A DNA stretch of 64,000 bases. Source: Shouchella hunanensis (GTDB lineage Bacteria > Bacillota > Bacilli > Bacillales > Bacillaceae_D). Shown in pieces: positions 36,711-43,858 of the stretch (position 1 is the first letter of the stretch; each line of letters begins with the position of its first letter). Position numbers and translations under genes: made by a program. The stretch covers positions 1,290,001-1,354,000 of the forward strand of contig NZ_CP117834.1 of NCBI RefSeq assembly GCF_028735875.1, in the 5' to 3' direction. A model generated the notes under the pieces. That model saw only the letters and a list, made by a program, of their open reading frames with translations. It searched no databases and was not told the origin of the DNA.

Positions 36711-36927
36711 GTTAACTCCTCCATAATAAGTGAAATACTATTCGTTATTGTTGGTGTGCCGGCACGAACGTATATTTAACGAATAATGTAGCTAGATACT
36801 AGATGTTTTGCTACAACTCTACTTTAATATAAGAACACACGTTCTGTTTTGCCGATTTTCTGCCACGTTTATGCCACTTATCTATGTTAAACTCTTAAAT
36901 AAAGATATTTAGAAAGGACGATTCTTC
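36711..36927. other. Divergent regulatory region of the tail operon
   Basis: This 217-base region separates the tail operon from a DUF4429 gene in the opposite direction. It contains the LexA-type box and a CTATGTTAAACT element (36885-36896) that recurs upstream of the second DUF4429 gene (38134-38145), so the promoter area was duplicated together with the gene. Confidence 0.6.
36832..36845. promoter_or_regulatory. LexA/DinR box in front of the tail operon
   Basis: AGAAC-ACAC-GTTCT is a perfect inverted repeat and agrees with the Bacillus SOS box core GAAC-N4-GTTC. On the minus strand a TATATT -10-like hexamer (36830-36825) directly follows it, so bound LexA would cover the promoter. It lies 122 bases upstream of the major tail gene start. 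Confidence 0.7.
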
Positions 36928-37788
36928 ATGTCACAAACTTTTAAAGGCTCTCGATCGACCCTAACCATTGAGGACGACAAACTAATTATTAAACACAATA
37001 AAATAAAAAGCTTAGGTGGTGGCGCTCGAAAAGAGATCGTTATTCCCTTTAATGAGCTCGAAAATGTTATCATTAGAAAACCAGGAATTGTTTCAGGATT
37101 TTGTTATCTTCAACGCAAAGGTGCCTCTCCAGATATATCAAGATTTCAAGCAACAAACGATGAATTCTCTATAGTACTTACTTTTTCTTACCATTACAAA
37201 CGATTTTTAAAAGCAAAGAAACTTATTGAGACCAAATTAGAAAACGTTGACACCGCTTCAGAGTCAGAGCTTGATCGTATTTACCACGCTCTTATTTCGG
37301 ATCCAGATCAGTCTATTAAATTTGCTGGCTATAATGGAAGCTTAGAAATTACAAGAGACAACGTTACAATTTTATACAATGGATTTCTTCATAGTGGCGG
37401 CCGCGGTCAGAAAACCATTCACATAAAAGAAATTAATAGTATATCAATATCGAGAGAAGCCATCGTTAGCGGGAAAATTCAGCTTCACTACAATGGGTTT
37501 CAAGATAGAAGGAATGGAATACTTGCTTCTGCAGCAAATGAACTAAGTATTACAAACATTAACGAGTACAATCGTTTCTTACAGGCAAAAGAACTTATTG
37601 AACGGATTAAACATTACCATGACTCATATAATGAAACTGGTTATGACAATAGCTACAACCAATATGCCGAACCTGTGCATACTCCCCGCTCTACCGCAGA
37701 CGAACTTCGAGAGTTTAAATCGCTTTTAGACGAAGGTATTATTACGGAAGAAGAATTTGAACAAAAGAAAGCGCAGTTACTTCGCTAA
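36928..37788 (+). CDS. DUF4429-SHOCT protein, copy 1
   Basis: The 286-residue protein has two DUF4429-like domains (about 1-95 and 110-215), each beta-rich with a basic loop, and a C-terminal SHOCT module (STADELREFKSLLDEG...EEFEQKKAQLL). SHOCT modules are short helical oligomerisation segments; DUF4429 domains are PH-like folds of unknown role. It is closely similar to the gene at 38186, with the same motif order and an identical C-terminal module. It is oriented against the tail operon and was probably inserted or retained as cargo. AGAAAGGACGA is the ribosome site. Confidence 0.8.
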   Translation: MSQTFKGSRSTLTIEDDKLIIKHNKIKSLGGGARKEIVIPFNELENVIIRKPGIVSGFCYLQRKGASPDISRFQATNDEFSIVLTFSYHYKRFLKAKKLIETKLENVDTASESELDRIYHALISDPDQSIKFAGYNGSLEITRDNVTILYNGFLHSGGRGQKTIHIKEINSISISREAIVSGKIQLHYNGFQDRRNGILASAANELSITNINEYNRFLQAKELIERIKHYHDSYNETGYDNSYNQYAEPVHTPRSTADELREFKSLLDEGIITEEEFEQKKAQLLR

Positions 37789-37796
37789 TGAATTGA

Positions 37797-38071
37797 GAGG
37801 CTGGGACATAACTAAAAGTAGTATTTGAAAAGACGAATAGTTTAAAATATGCTGAGTAGCACCGCTACAGGAGAATCGTTCGCTTTCCGGGGACACGGCC
37901 TCAGCCTCCTCCGTGGAAAACCCGCCACTCCAGAGTCTTCAGACACGTGCTGATCCCCCAGGAGTCTTCCGATTCTCCTTCCGCCAATTTTCATATAAAA
38001 CAAACGACGAACGTTCCTATTTTCAGGAATGTTCGTCATTTGGTCTGTCTATCTACTTTTGTCCCAGCCTC
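37797..38071. repeat. MITE-like intergenic element with terminal inverted repeats (copy R1)
   Basis: GAGGCTGGGACA (37797-37808) and TGTCCCAGCCTC (38060-38071) are exact inverted ends, extended by imperfect AAAAGTAG/CTACTTTT pairing. The interior core (37880-37992, starting CGCTTTCCGGGGACACGG) recurs in diverged form at 59280-59377 and 60980-61080. A hairpin GACGAAC...GTTCGTC lies at 38006-38037. The right end is followed by six T residues, so the closed structure could also end transcription. No coding potential is seen. Confidence 0.75.
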
Positions 38072-38185
38072 TTTTTTACAACAAGTGTCGAGATGTATTC
38101 AAACGCTCTACAGCCTCGTCTTTAAGAGGTTATACTATGTTAAACTACTCTAAACAATCATTTTATTGAGAAAGGACGACTCTTC

Positions 38186-39058
38186 ATGCCACACGTTTTT
38201 AAGGGAGCTCGATCAACAGTTACCGTTCATGATGACAAACTAATCATTAGACATGGGCTATTCAAGACGTTTGGCGGTGGTGCTCGAAAAGAGGTTATTC
38301 TTCCTCTTAATGAACTTGAAGATATGGTTTTTGAAAAGCCCGGTTTTTTGCCTGGTTTTTGCTATTTTCGACGTCTAGGAGCTTCACCAAATCGAACAAG
38401 GCTTGAAGCAGCAAGCGATGAGTATGCGGTTATGCTTCATTCTTCCCAACATTATGTGCAACTTCAACAAGCAAAAAAACTCATTGAGGACAAACAAGCA
38501 CACATTGAGCCTGCAACAGAGCTAGAAATTGACCGCATGTTTAATAGCATGATTTCAGACTCCTCTCATTCCGTTGTTTTCGATGGTATTTATGCTTCAT
38601 TGGCATTAACTAAGGAGATTGTCACCATTTCCTATAAACGCTTGCTCCCTTCTGGTAAGCCGAAAACTACGTTGATTTCTATTTCGACTATCGATTCCAT
38701 TACATTATCAACTGACAATGCGGGAAACGGGCTTTTTCAAATTCATCACGATAGTCAGTCTTCAAGCAGTCTACATACAGTTACTCCAGAATTAAGCGAA
38801 TTTCGTATTGGTAACATTAACGAATCTACTCGATTCTTAAAAGCTAAAGAACTAATGGAGCGACTCAACGTTCATTATCATAAAATAAGTTACAGTACAA
38901 CCGTTGACACAAATGATAGAAACTATATAAATTATGCTCGACCTTCACTCACTCCCCGCTCTACCGCTGATGAACTTCGCGAGTTTAAAGCGCTTTTAGA
39001 CGAGGGCATTATTACAGAAGAAGAGTTTGAACAGAAGAAAGCCCAGTTACTTCGCTAA
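38186..39058 (+). CDS. DUF4429-SHOCT protein, copy 2
   Basis: The 290-residue paralogue begins MPHVFKGARSTVTVHDDKLI and matches copy 1 over its whole length, including FGGGARKEV, PGFCYFRRLGASP and the C-terminal SHOCT segment, which is identical apart from one residue (FKALLDEG). The GAAAGGACGA(C/T)TCTTC leader just before the ATG is shared with copy 1, so a recent tandem duplication including leader is likely. The function is unknown. A strong bidirectional terminator follows. Confidence 0.8.
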   Translation: MPHVFKGARSTVTVHDDKLIIRHGLFKTFGGGARKEVILPLNELEDMVFEKPGFLPGFCYFRRLGASPNRTRLEAASDEYAVMLHSSQHYVQLQQAKKLIEDKQAHIEPATELEIDRMFNSMISDSSHSVVFDGIYASLALTKEIVTISYKRLLPSGKPKTTLISISTIDSITLSTDNAGNGLFQIHHDSQSSSSLHTVTPELSEFRIGNINESTRFLKAKELMERLNVHYHKISYSTTVDTNDRNYINYARPSLTPRSTADELREFKALLDEGIITEEEFEQKKAQLLR

Positions 39059-39065
39059 TGAAATG

Positions 39066-39092
39066 AGCCCCTCGTTTGGATACGAGGGGCTT
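39066..39092. terminator. Bidirectional terminator
   Basis: AGCCCCTCG (39066-39074) pairs with CGAGGGGCT (39083-39091), between the convergent DUF4429 and ArpU-like genes. Confidence 0.8.
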
Positions 39093-39097
39093 GCTTT

Positions 39098-39490
39098 TCA
39101 CACTATGTAACCAGCTACGCCCATTAAATAATGAAGTTTCGCTAATGCTTTTGTTTTCAACCTGTAATACTGCCTCTCACTAATCATCATTTCCATATAT
39201 ACTTGATAATCAAAACGATCCTCTTCTAAATAACGTCGAACGATCAATTCTCTTTCTACTTCGGAAAGTCGATTAATGCATTGCTGGATTACATCCAAAA
39301 ATGCTTTTCGTTCTGTTTGCTCTTGCTTCATTTCATCTTCTCGTTGTGTGAAAAAAGGTTTACTACTGCCTGTTGAAAGCAGTGTGTACTGTGCAGTCAC
39401 TTTTGGCATTTCGTCGTATGCAAGCGTGAGCTTATCTAAATTATATTGTGCTAGCACTTGTTCTACTTTCTGCTTCTCTTCCTTTTGCAA
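39098..39490 (-). CDS. ArpU-like phage late transcriptional regulator
   Basis: The 130-residue protein ends in a sigma-factor region 4-like helix-turn-helix (INRLSEVERELIVRRYLEED...VYMEMMISERQYYRLKTKALAKL), the signature of the ArpU family of phage regulators that switch on late gene expression. The N-terminal part is charged and helical. In Listeria monocin and other Gram-positive prophages such a regulator precedes the tail genes. Here it reads toward the tail operon but is separated from it by a terminator and the two DUF4429 genes. Its start has no strong ribosome site in view, only a purine-rich stretch before the ATG (GGGGGGCTTGCG). Confidence 0.78.
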   Translation of the reverse strand: MQKEEKQKVEQVLAQYNLDKLTLAYDEMPKVTAQYTLLSTGSSKPFFTQREDEMKQEQTERKAFLDVIQQCINRLSEVERELIVRRYLEEDRFDYQVYMEMMISERQYYRLKTKALAKLHYLMGVAGYIV

Positions 39491-39540
39491 CGCAAGCCCC
39501 CCCTTTACTTAGCAAAGAGAACCGATTCGTTAAAAATCAA

Positions 39541-39568
39541 AAAAGACGAGGTGATGACCTCGTCTTTT
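39541..39568. terminator. Terminator between the amidase and regulator genes
   Basis: AAAAGACGAGG (39541-39551) pairs with CCTCGTCTTTT (39558-39568) and has A and T tracts on both sides. Confidence 0.9.
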
Positions 39569-39569
39569 T

Positions 39570-40337
39570 TTAACTACTTATAACAACTGCATCATAACCA
39601 CGCCCACGCAATTCATTCGCCAATGCATCCGCATTCGCTCTTACAGAAAATGCTCCCGCCTGTACAAGGAAAAGAGAACCACTTTGCACAATGATGGATT
39701 CATATCCATCTGCACGTAAGCGTGCCTGCTGTTGGTCAGCATTGGCACGAACCGAAAATGCACCAACTTGAACACGATAAATGGTACCGCCGCCACCGCT
39801 TCGCTGTAAATTAAACGCTTGCGCCAATCCATTGACATGGCCTCTTGCTACACGATCCAAGAACGCTGGGCTTCTTAATAAGTCTGCATCTGCAGCTCGA
39901 TCAATAAAAAGGTTTTCTGTTAAAATCGCCGGCATAGTAGACGTGCGGAGCACCGCGAAATTGGCTCTTTTTTGGCCACGGTTCGTCACGTTTAGTTGCT
40001 GCATAATCGCTGGATGGACAATCCCTTGTATACGTGCTGTTTCAGCCCCTGCATTCGTATGAATAAAGGATTCAAACCCTGTACCACCACCTGCATTAAT
40101 GTGAATCGACATAAAGTAGTTCGCATTCCAAGCATTTGCTTGCTGCGTACGGTCATTTAAACTGACAAACACATCGCTCGTTCGGCTCATACGTACTTCT
40201 ACACCCTGATACTCACTTAGTAAAATGTCGCGGATCCGTGTGGCAATTGAAAGATTTAACGACTTTTCCTGTAAGCCATTCCCTACTGCACCTGGGTCAC
40301 TTCCACCATGGCCTGGATCTAAAAATATTCTTGTCAT
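39570..40337 (-). CDS. cwlC: N-acetylmuramoyl-L-alanine amidase with two SPOR repeats (CwlC-like)
   Basis: From ATG 40337 (AAGGGGGATG upstream) the gene encodes 255 residues, the length I recall for B. subtilis CwlC. The Amidase_3 domain (1-170) has the zinc ligands His in DPGHGG, Glu in GLQEKSLN and His in SIHINAGGGTGFES, and Glu in ILTENLF. Two SPOR repeats follow (YRVQVGAFSVRANA and FLVQAGAFSVRANA). CwlC is a mother-cell wall hydrolase of late sporulation. No signal peptide is present, so it needs lysis or a holin to reach its substrate. Because it lies beside the tail module it could instead be that module's endolysin. It is a separate transcription unit. Confidence 0.85.
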   Translation of the reverse strand: MTRIFLDPGHGGSDPGAVGNGLQEKSLNLSIATRIRDILLSEYQGVEVRMSRTSDVFVSLNDRTQQANAWNANYFMSIHINAGGGTGFESFIHTNAGAETARIQGIVHPAIMQQLNVTNRGQKRANFAVLRTSTMPAILTENLFIDRAADADLLRSPAFLDRVARGHVNGLAQAFNLQRSGGGGTIYRVQVGAFSVRANADQQQARLRADGYESIIVQSGSLFLVQAGAFSVRANADALANELRGRGYDAVVISS

Positions 40338-40390
40338 GTGTACATCCCCCTTATCGATTAGGTGCTCGTCCACATTCTCATTCGAACTGT

Positions 40391-40422
40391 GAAAAAGCAT
40401 GCAGCGTTATACGCCACATGCT
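40391..40422 (-). terminator. Likely terminator of the malate operon
   Basis: On the minus strand AGCATG pairs with CATGCT, an inner GCGT/ACGC pair lies around ATA, and five T residues follow. It stands about 84 bases after the malic enzyme stop codon. Confidence 0.65.
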
Positions 40423-40505
40423 ATTCTTATTCAAACTCTATTGATGTGTTAGGGTGTTTGCTAGAACATTCATAAAAACAGGCATTCCCCTGCTAGACTT
40501 ATAGC

Positions 40506-41669
40506 TTAGTAAGAGGGTTGCTTCTCTTTTGCTTCACTCGCAACAGCTTCTGCTACAACACTTGCAATTCGCTTGTCAAAAACAGAAGGTAAAATGTGTT
40601 CGGCTTCTACTGTTTCAACTAAGCTAGCAATTGCTGTTGCAGCTGCAAGCTTCATAGACGTCGTAATCGCCCCTGCCCGGCTATCCAACGCACCACGAAA
40701 GATGCCAGGGAAGGCAAGCACATTGTTAATCTGGTTCGCAAAATCTGAACGCCCTGTCCCTACCACCGCCGCCCCGGCAGCTTTTGCCTCCTCTGGATAA
40801 ATCTCTGGTACTGGATTCGCTAAAGCAAAAACAATGGCATCTGAATTCATCATTTCTATATGGTTCTGGGAAAGCGCCTTTGGTCCAGAAACACCAATAA
40901 AGACGTCTGCTCCATTTATGGCTTCATTTAACCCACCAGTTAGCTGCTTTGGATTTGTTTTTTGTGCTACTTCTCGTTGGCGAGGGTTTAGCCACGTTTC
41001 TTCTTGTTGAATAATCCCTTCTAAGCTTACGAGTGTGACATTGCTGTAGCCTGCTTCAAGTAAGAGTGAAGCTATGGATAAGCCTGCTGCACCTGCTCCA
41101 TTAATGACAATCTGAGCTGATGCATCTTTTCGAACATATTGCAGTGCATTTATTACTGCCGCTAGCACAACAATGGCTGTACCATGCTGATCATCATGAA
41201 ACACTGGAATGTTCAGCTCATCTTGTAATCTTTTTTCAATCTCAAAGCAGCGCGGTGCAGCAATATCCTCTAAGTTAATGCCGCCAAATGTTGGGGCAAC
41301 CGCCTTCACAGTCTGAATAATCTCCTCGACATTCTTTGTATCGAGACAAAGAGGAACAGCATCTACACCAGCAAATTCTTTAAACAGAACCGCTTTTCCT
41401 TCCATTACAGGTAGCGCTGCTTCAGGGCCAATATCTCCTAAACCAAGGACGGCAGAGCCGTCTGTCACAATAGCCACTAAATTTCCTTTAATGGTTTGGT
41501 CATATACAGCAGATTTATCTTCTGCAATAAGCTTGCAAGGCTCTGCTACACCAGGTGTATACGCAAGACTCATATCGTATTCCGTTGTTAAAGGAACCGT
41601 ACTCTTTAGCTCCATTTTCCCTTTTCTATGTAAAGCAATGGCTTCTTGCTTTAATTGACGTGTTTCCAT
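40506..41669 (-). CDS. Malic enzyme, short NAD(P)-dependent form
   Basis: The 387-residue protein is a short bacterial malic enzyme. Visible signatures are [12 protein letters not shown] near residue 35, [18 protein letters not shown] near residue 70, the metal/substrate region [29 protein letters not shown], and the dinucleotide loop [10 protein letters not shown]. It oxidatively decarboxylates malate to pyruvate with NAD or NADP. It follows the 2-hydroxycarboxylate transporter gene by 20 bases, so uptake and conversion of malate are encoded together. AAAGGAGTGAG is the ribosome site. Confidence 0.92.
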   Translation of the reverse strand: METRQLKQEAIALHRKGKMELKSTVPLTTEYDMSLAYTPGVAEPCKLIAEDKSAVYDQTIKGNLVAIVTDGSAVLGLGDIGPEAALPVMEGKAVLFKEFAGVDAVPLCLDTKNVEEIIQTVKAVAPTFGGINLEDIAAPRCFEIEKRLQDELNIPVFHDDQHGTAIVVLAAVINALQYVRKDASAQIVINGAGAAGLSIASLLLEAGYSNVTLVSLEGIIQQEETWLNPRQREVAQKTNPKQLTGGLNEAINGADVFIGVSGPKALSQNHIEMMNSDAIVFALANPVPEIYPEEAKAAGAAVVGTGRSDFANQINNVLAFPGIFRGALDSRAGAITTSMKLAAATAIASLVETVEAEHILPSVFDKRIASVVAEAVASEAKEKQPSY

Positions 41670-41689
41670 GAAACACTCACTCCTTTTCT

Positions 41690-43027
41690 TTATAAACCTA
41701 ACCAGCGTAAAATAAATGTTGCTAAGATGACCGTACCTGCTCCTCCAAGACGTGTAGCGACTTGGGCAAACGGCATAAGACTCATCCGATCAGATGCAGA
41801 CAAGATCGCCACATCTCCTGTCCCCCCTAGCCCACTGTGGCAACCTGTCACAATAGCCGAGTCAACAGGATGCATATTCATCCATTTTCCAACAATATAA
41901 CCGGTTGTGACCATCGTCACGACAACGGACGCACATATCAATACATAGGAAACGCTAATGATTCCTGCCACATCTTCAAGTGGAATAAATAAAAGCCCAA
42001 GTCCAACCATAAGAGGCCATGTAAAGCTCGTCGATACAAATTTATATAGATGGAAAGCACCTTGTTCCAGCTGGGACGGGATCAGCTTAAAGATCTTACA
42101 AAAAGCTGCGATAAGTATCATTAGAATCGCTGCAGGAATATGAAGGCTGCTCTCCATCAAATGCCCAAACACGTAAAAGCTACAGGCAACTAATAGACCA
42201 GCCCCCATTAAGCTGAAATTAACAGGTTTATTGTCATCCACAGAGGTAGGGATTCTATCCCCTTTTGTTTTAACGAGAACGCCATTACCTGTAAGATGCT
42301 GCTTTCTTAGACCTAACTGCTTTAATAAAGCAGCGCATATGATCGCAAAGATGTTTCCAATAATGGCAGCAGGAATCATTTGCGAAATTAAATCCGCTAC
42401 AGGTGTTCCTAGGATGGCACTGTATCCAGCAGATAACGGTAGAATGCCTTCTCCAATTCCACCAGCTAAAATCGGAACCACAATAAAAAATAACGTGTGC
42501 TTTGCTTCATACCCAAATAACATACCAACACCAACGCCTGCTACAACCGCCGTTACCGTTCCGAGTACAAGCGGTACAAGCATTTTCGTAATGCCTTGCA
42601 TAAGCACTGTCCGATTCATGCCAAGTATACTTCCCGCTACTAGACAAGCAATATAGAAATAAAGGAAATTCGAGGTTGTCATTAAATTTGATACAGCATT
42701 AACGGTTGTTTCATTTAATAAGTTAAAAAACATAAACGCGGATGGTACGAACAGAGCTAGAATAGCCGGACCACCGATACTGCGAAAAATAGGAATACGC
42801 GACCCAATTTCACCTAGCAAGATGCCGACAACCATAATGATGGCAAAGCCACCAATCATATCTGCAGGTAACTTTTGAAAATAGGCAGCTAATAATACGA
42901 TTGTCGCAATAGCAACATAAATAGGAAAAGGCAATACGCCAATCTTCCACTGTATAGGGTTCCAACGCTGAGATTTAGAATCATTTGTATGATGACTTTC
43001 AGATGTAACCGTTTTTAATTGTTCCAA
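41690..43027 (-). CDS. maeN: 2-hydroxycarboxylate transporter family malate carrier (MaeN/CimH-like)
   Basis: The protein has about 445 residues with 11 or so membrane segments and two GGxG-type signature loops typical of the 2-HCT family (AGGIGEGILPLSAGY near residue 195 and CHSGLGGTGDVAIL near 400). Members carry malate or citrate with Na+ or H+. I choose TTG at 43027 as start: an AGGAGGTG site lies six bases before it, whereas the upstream ATG at 43048 contains that site inside its first codons and has none of its own. It is the first gene of a two-gene operon with malic enzyme. The adjacent MalK/MalR pair probably controls it. Confidence 0.87.
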   Translation of the reverse strand: MEQLKTVTSESHHTNDSKSQRWNPIQWKIGVLPFPIYVAIATIVLLAAYFQKLPADMIGGFAIIMVVGILLGEIGSRIPIFRSIGGPAILALFVPSAFMFFNLLNETTVNAVSNLMTTSNFLYFYIACLVAGSILGMNRTVLMQGITKMLVPLVLGTVTAVVAGVGVGMLFGYEAKHTLFFIVVPILAGGIGEGILPLSAGYSAILGTPVADLISQMIPAAIIGNIFAIICAALLKQLGLRKQHLTGNGVLVKTKGDRIPTSVDDNKPVNFSLMGAGLLVACSFYVFGHLMESSLHIPAAILMILIAAFCKIFKLIPSQLEQGAFHLYKFVSTSFTWPLMVGLGLLFIPLEDVAGIISVSYVLICASVVVTMVTTGYIVGKWMNMHPVDSAIVTGCHSGLGGTGDVAILSASDRMSLMPFAQVATRLGGAGTVILATFILRWLGL

Positions 43028-43115
43028 GCTGAACACCTCCTGTTTCATACTGTAATAGTAGGAGGTAGATCGTTTTTTAGATAGTTTTTGAAAATAAGAT
43101 CCTTCTTTTTGAAAC

Positions 43116-43147
43116 TAAAAAAAGCAGCTCGATGATGAACTGCTTCA
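43116..43147 (-). terminator. Terminator of malK-malR
   Basis: On the minus strand AAGCAGTTC pairs with GAGCTGCTT (one G-T pair) around ATCATC, and seven T residues follow in total. Confidence 0.8.
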
Positions 43148-43858
43148 TAAAAATGCTTTTATACGCTGTTTATTTTCATATATAAGCTTATACAGATGAA
43201 TGGGCCGGCCAATCGAACCATAAGTAGGCTGCAGCTCAAGCACATCCCATTCAAGTAAAAATGTTAAATATTTTTTTACTGACACACGAGAAATACAAGC
43301 ATGTAAGGCTACATCTTCTGTAGAAAAGCTACTTTGACCAACCCGTTCTATAGCTTGCCATACCTGTATAAGGGTTTCTTTTGTTAGACCTTTTGGCAGG
43401 TCCATTCTTGCGCTTTTGTCGTCGTCCTTTCGAAACCACAGTTGATCTAGTTCTTGCTGACTAACCGGCTCTTCCTTTGTCCAAATGGATTGCTTCTTCT
43501 TAAAATGCATCAGCGCTTCTTGAAAGCGTTCAAATTGATACGGTTTTATTAAGTAGTCTACGGCACCATAGCGTAGTGCGGTCTGTATGGATTCTTTATC
43601 AGATGCAGCGGTTAATAGAATAACATCAGCCGCCACACGCTGTTGTCGTAATTCCGTTAAAAACGTCAATCCATTCTCTCCTGGCATGTAGACATCTAAT
43701 AAAATAAGACGTATATGCGGATAGTGAGTAAGAGCTGCTCTCGCTTGCTCCACATTCCTTGCGTGAGCGACTAATCGGAAACCAGCCACATCTTTGAGGT
43801 AATTGGTTGTTACTTCAGCGACCATAGGATCATCTTCAACAATGAGCACATCAATCAT
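43145..43858 (-). CDS. malR: Response regulator MalR/CitB family
   Basis: The 237-residue regulator has a receiver domain (about 1-120) with phosphoacceptor Asp in ILLDVYMPG and the conserved Lys in DYLIKPYQ. A C-terminal winged-helix-like DNA-binding domain (SSFSTEDVALHACISRVSVKKY) follows, as in the CitB/DcuR/MalR class. It overlaps the sensor gene by 8 bases. In B. subtilis MalR activates maeN and malic enzyme genes in response to malate. The neighbouring maeN-like operon is the natural target. Confidence 0.9.
   Translation of the reverse strand: MIDVLIVEDDPMVAEVTTNYLKDVAGFRLVAHARNVEQARAALTHYPHIRLILLDVYMPGENGLTFLTELRQQRVAADVILLTAASDKESIQTALRYGAVDYLIKPYQFERFQEALMHFKKKQSIWTKEEPVSQQELDQLWFRKDDDKSARMDLPKGLTKETLIQVWQAIERVGQSSFSTEDVALHACISRVSVKKYLTFLLEWDVLELQPTYGSIGRPIHLYKLIYENKQRIKAFL

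Noticed and set aside
26591-40337. Complete or inducible prophage
   Set aside because: No capsid, portal, terminase, integrase or replication gene is present in a block whose tail genes are intact and tightly spaced.
42231-42656. 141-aa open frame antisense to the malate carrier
   Set aside because: It has no start signal, and the opposite strand has a clear membrane transporter with family motifs.
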